Source: Seison nebaliae
Lineage: Eukaryota; Rotifera; Pararotatoria; Seisonacea; Seisonidae
Length of the DNA: 64,000 nucleotides
NCBI GenBank assembly: GCA_023231475.1
Contig: JALJEE010002061.1
Span: 54,188 to 118,187 of the forward strand
Direction of reading: 5' to 3'
Below the pieces are notes generated by a model that was not told the origin of the DNA, ran no database searches, and worked only from the letters and a program-made list of their open reading frames with translations. Of the stretch, positions 36,737-49,900 are shown in pieces. Each line of letters starts with the position of its first letter. Positions within the stretch are counted from its first letter, which is position 1. The position numbers and the translations under genes are program-made.

Positions 36737-38936
36737 CTATGCGGTCAATCCTTCACCTGATCCTCGTTCGACCGGTTTATCCGTTTCCTTCTTCTTCTGA
36801 TCGACCAAAATGGCGTTCAACATCTTATCCTTCACTTTCGCCTTGTCCAATGCTGATACGACAGTTTGTGCAGTATCGATATCTTCTACTGAAACTAATG
36901 CCGTTCCATTCTCAGCTTGCCATATGACATGCATAGGTAAATCTGAAAGGAAAATTGATGGGAATGTTATAAACAATTCTATAAAATTAACTTCCCACTT
37001 TACTGCGAATTTCATCTTTCAATTCATCAATCTTCAAATCTAATGGAATATTTTTGATGTTGATGGCAATTCCATCTTTTCTGGATATTCGACGATTTTG
37101 TTTCGGTCGTCTACCACGTCCACTTTGACCACCACGCGGTTTATGAAATTGTCGTGAGTTTCCTGTATTGTTCCCGTTATAATCGGTTGTCTGTCGTCCA
37201 TTTTGTCCGCTCGGCCCATTCGACTCATTCTCCATCTCGTTCATCGGTCGTTCACTATAAGGACGATTACTTCGGAAAACTCGAGGATTGAACTTTCCGC
37301 CTCCTCTTGATCGACGCATATATGGTCGTCCACGATTGTTGGAATAACGTCCTGAATAACCACGTCGAGGAAATTGACCGGAATAATGCGATTTTCCCAT
37401 AACTTGTCCGTCATTCATGATAATTCCATCTCCTTTCTCATTAGGAATTGGAACATCTACAGTTGAATCTCCGAAATTATTTTGATCATGAGATCGATGA
37501 CTAAAATGACGATCGTTCTGTGAACGATATGGACGTCTGAAACGACCACGACCATTAAAGCCACGTCGATTAAATGGACCACCTCGTCGATGATCTCGAG
37601 ATCGATTCATATATCGATAATTATTTCGATAATGCTGACCGTACGGTTGACGAAAGGGATAACGGCGAAAACCGACATTCTGTCGATATGATTTCTCCAC
37701 CGTCAACTTATCCTCATCAATGCACAAATCTTTCATTTTTTCGATAACATCTTCCGTCGTAATGTTTTCCGTTTTCAATTCAAAAATGAGGAAAGCATAT
37801 CCTTGTCGTCCATTCCATTCAACGGTGAATTGAGGAACTCCACAATCTCGAACCGCTTTCTTCAAATCTCGTACTCGATGATTTGGTTTTAGGTTACCGA
37901 TATAAATGTTGCTTGTTGCAAATCGTCGGAAATGCGGTTTCACCAACAAAAGTTTATTTAAAGTTTCTTCCGTCGGATCTTCCGTTTCACCTTCTACCTT
38001 CACATCTTTCCCATCTTTGAAGAGGATGAGACGCAACTTTTTCAGAATGAAAGTTCGTTCTAATTTCTCTCCATTTAATTTACTCCATTCAATCGTTTTC
38101 GGTTTCTCTCGTTTGGGAGTGGTACGTATAACGGAATTGGGTGTGACCACATAATCGATAACCATATCAAAATTAGTTATTTCACTTTCTGGAATCAATC
38201 CGTCCAATACTTGACAATCATGCACTAACGTCATTACCGGAGTATTTTCGTCAGCAATTTCGATATCACGAAGTGCCGAATATTCAATATCTCCAAATCC
38301 TCTACCACGTCCTAATCGATTACCATTTTGATCAACAGCCACACTTCCAACAACGATCAAATCCATTTTCAATTTATCTTCAACTTTGATCGCTTCTCCG
38401 TGCATCTTAGCGCCCGTTTGTGTCGAACAGGAACGAAGTGTATCTTCTTCATAATTCGGTGGGACAATCTTATAAAGAATTCCATCTTGTAATCGTGAAA
38501 TTGGAACAAATAACTCCTTCTTCGCTTTCAAAATCAAATAACGAAGTTCTTGTAAAGCGGCGTCCGGGTCACATTTAATACGTTGTGCATCCAAAAACAC
38601 TTGAGATTGTGCACACTTTTCTGCACAGATATTGCTCGTCGTGTAATTTGGAATACGTCCGGTGGCTGGTCGTGGAAATTTCGTGATTCGACATTCATCC
38701 ATCATTTTCCACACTTTGGAACGGAGAGTAGCCTTCTTATCCTCCTCACAAACCGTTATTGGCTGAGGCACCTTCGCTGTCACTACCGTCGTCTTCTCAA
38801 CAACTGCAGGAACGACTTTCTCCTCTTCTACCTGAACAGGTTCCTCTTTCGGTTTCTCCTCGTCATGTACGACCGGTTCCGATTTAACCACATCCACCTT
38901 CTCCTTTTCGACTACGTCAACTGTCATACTTTCCAA
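36737..38936 (-). CDS. MTHFSD: MTHFSD: methenyl-THF synthetase domain protein with RRMs and RGG region
   Basis: CDS 38936-37004 joined to 36942-36737 across a 61-bp intron (donor GCA|gtaaag, acceptor ttccttt-cag), giving 712 residues. An acidic Val/Glu/Lys-rich N-terminus of about 65 residues is followed by a 5-formyl-THF cyclo-ligase-like domain (about 70-320). Recognisable family segments are ATLRSKVWKMMDE, FPRPATGRIPN, MDLIVVGSVAVDQNGNRLGR and VMTLVHDCQVLDG; these closely follow vertebrate MTHFSD. RRM1 (about 340-412) has the RNP motif NIYIGNL. An Arg/Gly-rich region covers about 450-615. A second RRM-like fold (IAINIKNIPLDLKIDELKDE, then ENGTALVSVED) is split by the intron. MTHFSD is regarded as an RNA-binding protein; whether the folate-enzyme fold is active is not known. 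The extended RGG part and second RRM are longer than in the vertebrate protein as I recall it. Confidence 0.9.
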
Positions 38937-39986
38937 TCAACTACTGCTAATTCTAATGAGAGTTTAATTACATATAAGATTGGAAGAAAAAGATTGGAAA
39001 TGTAAACTTTTCTTGTCCTTATTTATTGCCCGTATTCGAAGGCTTCTCGTATTCAATCAAACTACTTTTCTTTCTTTCAAAAATTCTTTTAAAAGCACAT
39101 AACCTTTCAAATATTCTCTTTCTCTTCAACTATATATAGAAGCTTGTTGGAGAACGTGGCATCGTGTAACATGGACGATATATTCTACCATTTTTTCCAA
39201 CTTCTTCTTACACATCATTCCAATATTCCACTTGTCAATTATTTCATTTCTATTCTAAGCTTATCCACTTGAACTGTCATTTCCCTCCCTTTCCCAATTC
39301 TTACCTTTCAACTCATCGACCAATGAAATTGTACTAAATGTATTTTTGTCAGTTGGGGTTTCTGTTTTACCAACAAACAGCTGTAACTTCATGATTGGTT
39401 AATTATTTATTCATTCATTTTTTTTTCTTTTATTTCTTTCCCTCTCCATTCTCTATTGGTTGTTCATTTTTTTTAGGAATTTTCATTCATATTTTCTATC
39501 ACTCACTCTCCACACTCTGTCTACAGTATTTCCCCTCTCTCTCTAGTCATTTCTGTATGAGAAGATATTTTTTATTTTCCATATGGAATTTAATGTGAAA
39601 TAGTTCCTCGATATTCGAAGACATTCATTTCAAAATCATCTGTTGAGCAAGAAAATTTGAATTTTTGTAAAACTTTAAATAAAATTTGTGATTTATTAAT
39701 TGGATTTGAGATTAATTATAAAATTATTCAAATTAAAAACTAAACAAAATAATTTGTTGCATATAACATTATAATGATTTTAATATTTCAATTATCGTTC
39801 AAGTTCAAGTTTAAGTTCTTATTTACTAAACTTACAAAATATAGTTACGTTAGCTAATAATTGTAATTTTTCTCTTTTTCCAAATTTACGAATAATTATC
39901 GAGTAAATCAAAAATAAGTTCAAATTAATTTGAGACAATTGCCACGAAGTTCTTCGAGACACTTTCGTCTAAATTCAACAAATAAC
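38937..39986. promoter_or_regulatory. Head-to-head intergenic region, possible shared promoter
   Basis: 1.05 kb separating the start codons of MTHFSD (minus) and the fucokinase gene (plus). No coding frame of note is present; a hydrophobic frame at 39395-39598 looks spurious. Transcription start sites cannot be placed by eye, although a TATA-like tatatata lies at about 39132-39137. Confidence 0.4.
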
Positions 39987-41744
39987 ATGGGTTTAAATTT
40001 TTTGAAAATAATTGATGATTTCCTCGATAACTACCGCGCAATTGCCATCGAAGGAAATAAAGAGAAATTAGAATTATTTTGTCAACAGAACGAAGACATT
40101 CTCTCAAAATGGAAATTAGTTTTGAAAATGATTTTTGCTCGAATGACAGGTTCAAATTTAATATGGAATGAAAATATATTTAAATTAATTTAATTAGATT
40201 ATTTTGATTATAAAAATTGGAAGAAACATTCTAAAAACTATCAATTCCACACATTCATTTGGATGTTACGAACTTTATTCATTATAAGTGAAGACGTTAT
40301 CATTGAGAATGTTGAAAGAATTTTACAGAAAAACACAACAGATATGAATGAACGGATGATGAAATTTGATGGAAATATCAAAGATGTTTATACTTATCAC
40401 TATTTCAAAGAGAAATTACAAGAATTCACATCATTGCTATTTCATAAAAATTTCGATAATTCCATATTTCGAATAATTGGAGAATATTTATTGAATCAAT
40501 ATCATATCATTATTAGATATTATTTGGAAGAACAAGAAAGTGATTTATTGAGGAAGATTCGTGTAAATAATATTAATGATAATGGTGAATTGTATTTCGT
40601 TCAAAGTCCGGCTCGATTAGATTTTACTGGTTCCTGGTCTGATCTAGTTCCCATTTGCTTCGACGAACAATACGCCTCCCACGTTTTGAACGTCGCGATT
40701 CTAGTCAATGAACAGATGCCAATTGGTTGTTTTAACGAATTTATTGACGATCCATCATCAATTGGGAATTATATTCTGTATCATGAATATGGTTTAAATG
40801 ATGACGACAACGATGCAATACAGACACAAATATCGTCGATAGATGATGTGAAGAAATTATTAAAATTAAAAACGAGAAGGAAAATCGATTTGGAAGAAAT
40901 GGTTCAATGGGCGGAAAATGATTCGAAGAATAAAATTGATCTAATTGACGCGATTTTGAGTTTGTTCAATTTTAGTGCACGAATTACGAAATACCTCAGT
41001 GTAAATAAATCACGAGTCTTCTCAATTTCTACTTATAGCGCTTTACCGAAATGTTCAGGTTTAGGAACCAGTTCCATTTTATGTACATCTCTCATTAAAT
41101 TGTTCAGTGAATTATTGAGAATTGATTTAAGTAGAAAGGAACTAATTCGAACAGCGATGATAGCTGAACAATATCTAACATCAGGTGGCGGTTGGCAAGA
41201 TATGGCAGCTGTATTAACACCAGGACTTATTTTACGTTATCATGAACGAAAGACGAATTGTCCGTCGAATGAAATGAATATTGGGGAATTGTCCGTTGAT
41301 AAAGAAAATGAAATTTATAATATATTTAATGACCGATTATATCTACTTTATACGGGCAAAACCAGATTATCAACCAATCTCACCAAACAAGTTTTAAGAA
41401 AATATTTACTGTATATGAATGTGGAGAAATATTTAGGGGAAATGATAAGAAATGCACAAAATTCTTACAATTCATTCGAAGGCAAATTAATGAATTATGA
41501 AAAGTTTTGTGAAAGTTTGAATATTCACCGAAAAATGAAGAACAATATCGCCAATGAAGAATCGAATGAACAATTCAAAAAAATAGAGGAGATTTTAGGT
41601 GAACTCAGTGATTGTTTCAGTTTCGGTGGTGCTGGTGGTGGTGGTTTTTATTTTGGTTTACGGAAAGAAAAATTTCAAAAATTTGAGTTCGAACAACTCA
41701 TTCTCGATTATTGTAAAGTTAATTTTATTTTCAAAATCATTTAA
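39987..41744 (+). CDS. FCSK: L-fucokinase GHMP-kinase half (N-terminal domain absent)
   Basis: L-fucose + ATP to fucose-1-phosphate, the salvage route to GDP-fucose. CDS 39987-40149 joined to 40198-41744, 569 residues; the 48-bp intron (acag|gttcaa to attag) removes the only in-frame stop, TAA at 40191. All three GHMP motifs are visible: SPARLDFTGSWSD (from residue 191), PKCSGLGTSS (GLG at 342) and FGGAGGGGFYFGL (about 531). Other fucokinase-specific segments are TSGGGWQDM and LYLLYTGKTRLSTNL. Family members are about 1050-1100 residues with an N-terminal sugar-nucleotide-transferase-like domain; here only the C-terminal half exists, and the upstream 1 kb up to MTHFSD has no room for the rest. 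The start is the first ATG of the frame, after a TTG-only extension. Neighbour on the 3' side is convergent, 113 bp away. An upstream exon beyond MTHFSD is unlikely. Confidence 0.82.
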
Positions 41745-41857
41745 TTATAAATAATATTTTAAAAGGAGAAATCTGATATGAAATTTTATTCCGTCAAACT
41801 CTCGACAATTTCGTTGAAAATAGAAAAAATTGAAATTTCTTAAATATTAAATTAAAT

Positions 41858-42397
41858 TTAAAGGAAACTCATTCCATTCCTTCGATAAAATGAATCTTCT
41901 ATTATTTTACTTCGAGCATAATGAGGACCCTTCGATTGTTCGGCATTCTCATTAATTTTCCATCCATATTCCATGGAAGAAAGAACGGGAAAATTATATC
42001 GTTCTTCTGGTTTATTACGAGATCGATTATGAAGATATTGATAACGTCCTTTCTGTTCTTGACTTAAGCCTTCGTACAATAATTGTTTCTGTTCGCAATT
42101 AACATCCAACATATCTTTCGTTTCTTTTAAAATTTTGAGTTGTTCAGACGACGGTGGAACGAATGCTTTCGATTTAGGTTTGGGAGGATATTTGACATCA
42201 TTCAATGAACTCGTCCGATACAATTTACTTCTATCATCCAAATATTTTTTGATTTCCAATTCATTGTTAAGATTTGGTAATTTCTCCTCTTGTTTTCCTT
42301 TCTTCGTCAAATGCCACTGTACTCTCGTTACCGATTCTTTATTGATTAATTCATTCCATGCATTCTGCGTTCGAACATCCATTCCCATTCGCGCCAT
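41858..42397 (-). CDS. Small protein resembling sperm microtubule inner protein (SPMIP1/ATP6V1FNB-like)
   Basis: 179 residues from the ATG at 42397 (MARMGMDVRTQNAWNELINK). The frame stays open 26 codons further upstream to 42475 through a hydrophobic stretch that I take as non-coding. The family-like features are an N-terminal TQN-W-E-INKE--TR--W pattern, a middle GLSQEQKGRYQYL, and a C-terminal PEERYNFPVLSSMEYGWKI, which recall ciliary/flagellar inner-microtubule proteins of the ATP6V1FNB type. The assignment rests on memory of these motifs and is tentative. A minus-strand AATAAA lies at 41785-41790, 68 nt beyond the stop. Such a protein would be odd in a mite, whose sperm lack flagella, so another role or a different family is possible. 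Confidence 0.5.
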   Translation of the reverse strand: MARMGMDVRTQNAWNELINKESVTRVQWHLTKKGKQEEKLPNLNNELEIKKYLDDRSKLYRTSSLNDVKYPPKPKSKAFVPPSSEQLKILKETKDMLDVNCEQKQLLYEGLSQEQKGRYQYLHNRSRNKPEERYNFPVLSSMEYGWKINENAEQSKGPHYARSKIIEDSFYRRNGMSFL

Positions 42398-43934
42398 GAT
42401 AGTGAAGAATATTGACAATAAAATTGACAAGTTAATTATTAAGAAAGTTCGATATTTTGGAATATATTTATTCAAGTTGTTGAGATACGAAAGAATTGAA
42501 AAGCACTATGGAAACATTATGTTTTTATTATTATTCAACTTGTTACCATGGTAACGGTACGAGGAGTTTTAAACAAACTTTTCATTTTTCTTCGTTTTTA
42601 GGACCATAAAATTGACAGTTCAATTTTGAGAAGTTACAACATTAAGAAAAATTAAATCTTATCTAACTGTTTCAGAGGTGAAACTATTTTCTTGATAATA
42701 ATCTGTAAATTATTTATCATGATCATAAATAATATTTATTAAATATATTTATTATATTTTCCTAGAATTTTTATGAAAGGAAATTTGGGAAAAGAAATTG
42801 TTGTTGAAGTTAGTTGAATTAAATTGAATTCAATTCAATTTTGTCTATCTTATTCATGTCATATTCATACAATTCAATGAATTGTATTATGAATTGACTT
42901 ATGATTATTGTTTCTTAATATTCTTGTATCCATATATAATTGAATAATCAAGTGGGAAATAAGATAAATGAAAGAAGATTGTTGAATGTTGATGAAGTGT
43001 CGTAATATTTCATTATGTTCCCTTGATATTTGGTTATCCTATATAAATGTTTGATAACTTATACTTATTCTAACTTACAATAATTAAAGCAATAACTTAT
43101 ATTCTAATATATTAAACAAGTTTAGCGAGTTATCGGAGTTTCTGAACGGGAACACTTTGTATGATTATTGGATATATCTAATATTTCGTCATGAGTGTTC
43201 GTGCTATCGATTTATCTTTCTCTCTTCTTTCTTTTTTTTTTAATACTTTATTTTTGTTTTTCTTTTTCTGTTTGTTTGTTTTTTTTTCTTCTTTAATTTA
43301 ACTCATTTTTTATTTTATCCCTCATGGGAGTTTTCTTCACTTTTTGTGAGCAATAAATAATAATAATAATATTATATTATATATTAATATATTATTGAGA
43401 ATTTATTTAATACAAGTTTTAAGTATTAGAGAGTGTTTTCGGACGTCTTGTTCGATGATAATACGTACAAAATGGGAAGGTATTTGCATTAAATGAATGA
43501 AGAGTTGGGAGAAATTAGAATAAAAATTTATTTATTTATTGTTTGATAAATATTAGAATAAGTTGAAAGGAATAATTCATGCTGCTCTCTTATGTTTAGC
43601 AATAGAATATGTTTAACACGATTTAGACATTTGGAAAGAATGTTGTTGAGAAAGAAAATGGGAAAGTAATTTTCACTTGTTTCATTATCAATGGAAAAGA
43701 GAGAGAGAGAGAGATATATGAGAGAGAATTGAGAATCACATTATAACAGATAATTTGATTGTTGTGAAAGGAGAAATGGAAAAAATTTGTCTAACGGAAA
43801 AGAAATAGTAAAATTATATAATAATCAATCGATCGATTGGACAGATAAAAAAAGGAAATGAATAGAACTTTAAATAAAACATTGGAAGTTGTTGGAAAAA
43901 GAAATAAATTAGATTTTATGCGTCCGAGATATCT
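42398..43934. other. 1.5 kb AT-rich intergenic region
   Basis: No coding frame or RNA gene recognised. It contains T-rich tracts (about 43228-43300), an (AG)n tract near 43691 and a strongly AT-rich stretch around 43360-43395, probably including the 3' UTR of the ETS gene. Confidence 0.5.
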
Positions 43935-46900
43935 CTAGATGGGTTCTTGATTTTCAGCCGCTAACTTGTTAGCTTTTATTCTTAGAACTTCCATGATGAT
44001 GTTGGTGATCACTGTTGATTTGACATTAGACGATTCATTCTCTAACGTCGCTTCATCACTGTCAGCTGATATGGTTGTTGATGTATCAGGCGAACGAGCA
44101 CGTTTCATTTCTTTACAAAGACTAGTACTTGTCGAACGATCGGGATGATAACGTTTTCGACTATTCAAAGATTTCATAATTAACGGATTATTATCGTTCT
44201 CATCGGCAGAATTCATTTGATCATCATTCCCACTAATATTCTCATCATTCGATGATACTGAATTAAATGGAGAGAATGATGTCGATCGATTCATGGTAAC
44301 ACTGCGACAACTGAAGGAACTGTTTCGATATAATGCTCGTAATCGATGACGATTATCTCGGACATCTCGATTCAATAATCGACGATAACGGAAACGACCA
44401 TCATGAAATAATAATCCTCGAAGACATCGTCCCGAACGTGTAGTTGTTCCATTCGATGATGTTGATTGACATAACAATTTATTTTTATCATTTATTTCAT
44501 TTGTTGTCGGATTTGATGGTAGATTTGATGAGGATACAGTTGTGGCAATTGGTGTGGAGATATTGGAAGATGACATAGAGGAATTAATTATGGTATCATT
44601 TTGTTGAAGTAATGATGGTAATGATGTCATTTCACAAATATTCTTATAGAATTGATTCGATTCATCATCATCATTCAAATTGTATGAAAGATCATCGACA
44701 TTGGCATGTTGTGATCTGGACAAGGAAATGGAATGAGATCGAATTGGTGTCAAGTTATTTAACATCTCATGACGTGTTGAATCATTATCATCCAATTTCT
44801 TTTTGGAATCGATGGATGATAATGTGGGAGATTGATCGAATTGTGAAATTAATTTCGAATCGACAACATTCGACGTGTTCTGTTTCAACATACTTAATAA
44901 ATTCGATTCTTTTTTGATTTTTTCGTTTGGAAGAAGTTGAGAATCCTTCAACTTCTCGTGACTACTACTACTTCCTGTGGTACTACTACTACTACTACCA
45001 CGACCACTACTACAAATATTATTCGAATTGTCATTCATCGTATTTTTGACGAGAATTCCTGAATCTTTCGACGAATATTTCTTCTCCTCCTCATTCAACT
45101 TCTTTTGAAGTTTCTCTTCTACTTCATCCTCTTTCATTTCTTTATCATCATCATTATCATCTATTTCTGCATTCTTCTCATCACATCGAATGTTGATGTC
45201 ACTGTTACTCTTATAATTTAACATATTCAGAGTGGCTTCTTGTCGATGATTCGGATAAACTGATTTCAATGATTCTCGATTTGTTATCTTGTGCAGATTC
45301 ATTAATGATCTCGTTATCGAATTATTATTCTGTCCATCAGTTGATGATTGTGCATTTGTCCAATGCATTTGAACATCTAAAGGCGAGACACACGAACTAT
45401 CACCACCGTCAACACCAGAATCCGTTTTCGATGAATAAGCATCATTCCCCAATTTCTCATAATAACAATAAGGCTGTTGTTGTTGTTGTTCTTGTAATTT
45501 ATCTAAATCTACTATTTTTTGTTGAGTTTGAATATTATTATTATTATTATTATTATTATTATCATCGAAATTATGTTGATAGAACATTGGATTTCCGTTT
45601 AATGGTAATTCTTGTTGCTCATCTGATTGTTTCATTGACCATTTATCAGATATTTGTGGATCGACATTCTCCGATTTCAATCGAACAATATCTGCAATTT
45701 TTCTTTGAATATTCTCCTTTATTAATTTTCGATAAATCGATTCCTCGTCTGATGAGGAGGAGGTGGTGGACGATGGGATTTTCGATGGAGTCGACACTGG
45801 CTCTTGTTTGACGATAGTTGAAGCGACATGTTGCTTCTGTTGTAGAGCAGCAGCCATCGCCATAAATGAGGATTGTGACAACGAATAATTTGGCATCGAA
45901 TTATCGAGTTTGGATGGAAGTGCCATCGATATGCTGCTAACGGCCGTTAAAGGAATTGATGGTAATTGATCTGATTGACAATTCTTTGAGTTATTTCCGT
46001 TTAATTGTTGTTGTTTATTTAATTTCGTAGAATTGAGTATTGGAACATTCGTTACTTGTTTCGATGATCTTTTCGTTTGATTATTATTCGATTCTAATAA
46101 TTTGGATGGATCGTCTTTGACTGGAGCGAGACGACTTGATCCATTCTTTCTGATAGATCGTTTGATTTCTTCAGGATGTCTCATAAATCGATAGAGTAAA
46201 CGACGACCTGGTTCTCGACAAATGATGTTATTCGGATAATAATATCTCATTCCACGAGACAACTTCTCATAAGTCATCGACAAACGATTCTTTTGTAGAC
46301 CCCAAAGTGCTGCCAATTTTTCTGCTTGAACTATTCGAAAAACTAAACGAACGTGGTCTTCCCATCTTATGACATTCTCGTAGTTGTCATCTTCCAAAAG
46401 AATGAAAAGATATTCCCAAAGAATTCGACAAGTTTTTGCTTGAGGAGGACGACGGAGAATATCTCCACGAAAATCGATATAATCTGTATAAAATTTTATT
46501 TGTCTCGTTTTATCTTCCACACCTAATGGACCGACAACAACTGATGATGAACCATCATCGACATCATCATCATCACAATGACTACAATCGAGACTTTTAT
46601 CTTTATTCGCTTTCTGTCGATAGACTTTCCGTTGTCGTTTTGTGGTTATTGTTGATTCGTCGAAATCCTTTTTCTTATTCTCCGCTGATTGCTGTTGTGC
46701 CAATGTTGGAGATGGTGTGACGCATGATGTATCGATTGTACTTGGAGTTGACGTTCGTCCAATAAGAACATCTTTATTAAATAAATGTTTTTCGTACGAA
46801 TTTCCTCCCGATGCTGATGGTGACGATGATGGCACCAAAGATTCCATGTGATGCATATGTTGGAAATTATTATGAGAGTGATTGTTCGATATAAACATTT

Positions 46901-49900
46901 GATATTTTGGGTCGATAACATTCTGATTATTATTCATATAAAAATAATTATTATTTCCATTATGAAGATCATTTGTTATTGGAAGAAAATTAAATTGTTG
47001 TTGTTGTTGTTGATCCGTTGATAATTGATTATTCGATTGAAATGATGCTTGTTGTTGTTGTTGATGTTGGGAATGATTTATTAGAAAATTATTTCCATTC
47101 ATATTTGATGAATTGAATTGTGTAGAATTGAAATGTTGTTTTTGTTGTTGTTGTTGTTGATGAGTGACGAATTCGGAGGGACATTGTAAATTCTCATTTT
47201 TCCGAGTACATTTTTCCATTAAATGATATTTCGATTGATTTGGATCGAGACTCTCATAACAATTCTTCAATTCTTTCTCATTCTTTATTAATCGATCATT
47301 CGAATTGAGTGAGTTTGTCGACTCTAAATGCTTCTTCAGCAAATGAATCTTCAACTTGTTCAATTGTTCAGCAATGTTGGAATTCATATCATTCTTCTGG
47401 CCACATGTACTTGTCGTTGTTGTGGTAGTGGCAGAAGAAGAAGACGATTCACATTGAGGTGATGAATTTAAATTTGTTGTTATTGTTGTGATGGTGGAAG
47501 TCGTTGTTGAAGTTGAAGAGGAGAGATTGGATGATGAACAACGAAATTTTTCATTCTCCTTTCGATTCATATGATGACGTATTGAATCGAAAATGGCTTG
47601 TGCGATTATTGTCGATGTGTCTGTGGAGTTAGCAGCATTTGATGCTACATTCATATCCTTCTTCATATTCTTCTCATTGGAATCTTCTGAATCGAAATAG
47701 AAGAAGCAGAAAATAGAAATGAATAAAAAAGAAGGAGAAATACGTGTCGACCAAAACCCTATCGGATTCAAGGCGGAAATGAGACGACTCAAAGAATAAC
47801 TAAAAAATTCGTTATTTATTCTATTATTTCATATCATACTACATTTTACTACTGGCGATAATAGTAGTAGTTTGAGATGAATTCTTCCCCTTCCCCATTA
47901 TATTCGATGCACAAAAAAAAGAATTAAAGAAAATGGAGATGATTCCTTACGTAACTTTATGAAAGACATTGACATGAAGAAAAGAAAGTAAAAAAAAAGA
48001 ATCTGTATCTATCATCCTTCATTCTCCTTTTAAGAAAATTTCTCATATATCTTTTCTATCTATCCCATCCCATCCATCTATCTATCTATCTATCTATCGA
48101 ACTAACTATCACGACTAACGAGACTAACAGATAAAGTCTTCATTCTATAAAACTTGCAATAGTCTCACTATTCAATTTTATCTATCAACAAAATCCTTCT
48201 CATTCATCATCGGCGAATGTAATGTCATCGTATTCCGCGACGATTATGGGAAGTCCAATACATTCCTATTGATTATACTGATGATTTCTTTCAAAAGAAA
48301 AAAGACGACAAGTAAATTTCCGACATCGACTCGGAAGAAGGAAGTCGAGCAATAAAGACATATCAGCCGTACTCGAGCACAAGCTCATTTAATTCCCGAG
48401 CAGATTTAGGACGGAAAGAATTTGAGGGAGAAAGGTGAAGGTAACGGACGATGAGAATAAGTAGAGAATATGTAAATAGTCGTGAACAACATCATCAAGA
48501 TGGAAATATTAACCGATAGAAAATTACGATAATGATTCTTATGATTCTTTCATTTTCCCCAATATGTAACGATAGAGTGGAAGGGTGGAAGGTTGAAAAG
48601 AAAGACGAATAAAAGAAAAGGAAGATTGTTTCCGTATACATCATTCAAGACTCTCATCAACTAAACAAATGGAACAGAAAAAGATACCGGAAGGACATGA
48701 CACCAAGGTCGATTATTTCATTACAGTCGACTGAATAAAACGAACTGGTATTGATATATATATTTATATAATTATATGTTACATGGACGTGAGGACGATA
48801 AAAAGGAATGATCAATTTTGTTACTTTCCCAAAACTACTTTACAGCAATCGTCATGTCATGAAATAAATCAAAAATTATTGGCAACAATTCAAAAATAGA
48901 TGTCATATAATATTTTTCCATTTAACTTAATAGAAATACAGACTCCTCACTCACCCAACGAACCCATAGACGATAATTGAACTGATAAATTATTGCATGC
49001 TGGTCACGAACATAACATGAACGATTTAATACTAGTTAAAAAATAATGAAAATTAAACGGAAAAATTATAATATAATATATGTATATTATAATATTTGAA
49101 AAATATCCGGAAAATACTAGGGAAATATCCGAAAGAATTTTACGAATTTTTCGTCGATAAAGAAGGATTGAGGAGTAGTGTAAGATATTATAAAGACGAA
49201 ATTCAGTTGAATAATCTTGAACTGAATCGTAGATGAGATGTAGATGCATTTGTAGAAAGAAAATACAAATCATATTCGTTTGACAACAATAGTGTAAGGT
49301 AAGAGAAGAAACGAAACCACGAAGACGTCAAGGTAAAGTATAAGTATAATGTCTAATGTTTGGTTTGTAGAAGCGAGAATCACATTTCTTTGAATTTACA
49401 TGAATTAATGATGTGTTATGTCACAACAATAATCGGTATGATTATATGGTAGAATGAGAATAATGATAATTCCCATCTGTAAATGAAGGAAAAGATAAAT
49501 TGTTGTGGATGAAAGGATGGTAAAGAAGAAGGAATATGTTCAATGAACAAATATGAATACAATAAAAAAAACTGATATTGACTGCAATAAAAAGCACCTA
49601 CTATACGAAAAAAATTATATGACAGACGACCGATATTGGTTAAGTATAGAAACTACGTCTACTGTAATGTTCGTAATATTCATCAGTCTCATTCGTGAAA
49701 GCAAAGACGGAAATCGAGAGGGAGGATTGAAGGTCTTTCTTCTCGGGCGATATGAATGGTAAGAAGAAGAAAGACGAAAAGGAAGTCGTAAATGAACAGA
49801 TTCCTTCTTCATCATCCATAATTTCTGTTCGCACTGAAGGTCTCCTTAACGGAACTACGATAATAACGTCGCGGAATATTATGATCCAAGGCTACCGTTT

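Noticed and set aside
39395-39598. Hydrophobic 67-codon plus frame between MTHFSD and fucokinase
   Set aside because: Phe-rich, from a T-tract region; no supporting signals.
42398-42475. 26-codon hydrophobic extension of the small minus-strand protein, resembling a signal peptide
   Set aside because: The downstream ATG (42397) starts the family-like sequence; the extension has low-complexity AT-rich composition. Not excluded.
43355-43400. AT-rich imperfect palindrome
   Set aside because: Explained by extreme AT composition; no terminal repeats or target-site duplication to suggest a mobile element.
47687-47792. Hydrophobic N-terminal extension of the ETS-domain frame
   Set aside because: Preceded by a proper 3' splice site at 47687-47688 whose phase fits the PNT exon at 51415; treated as intron.
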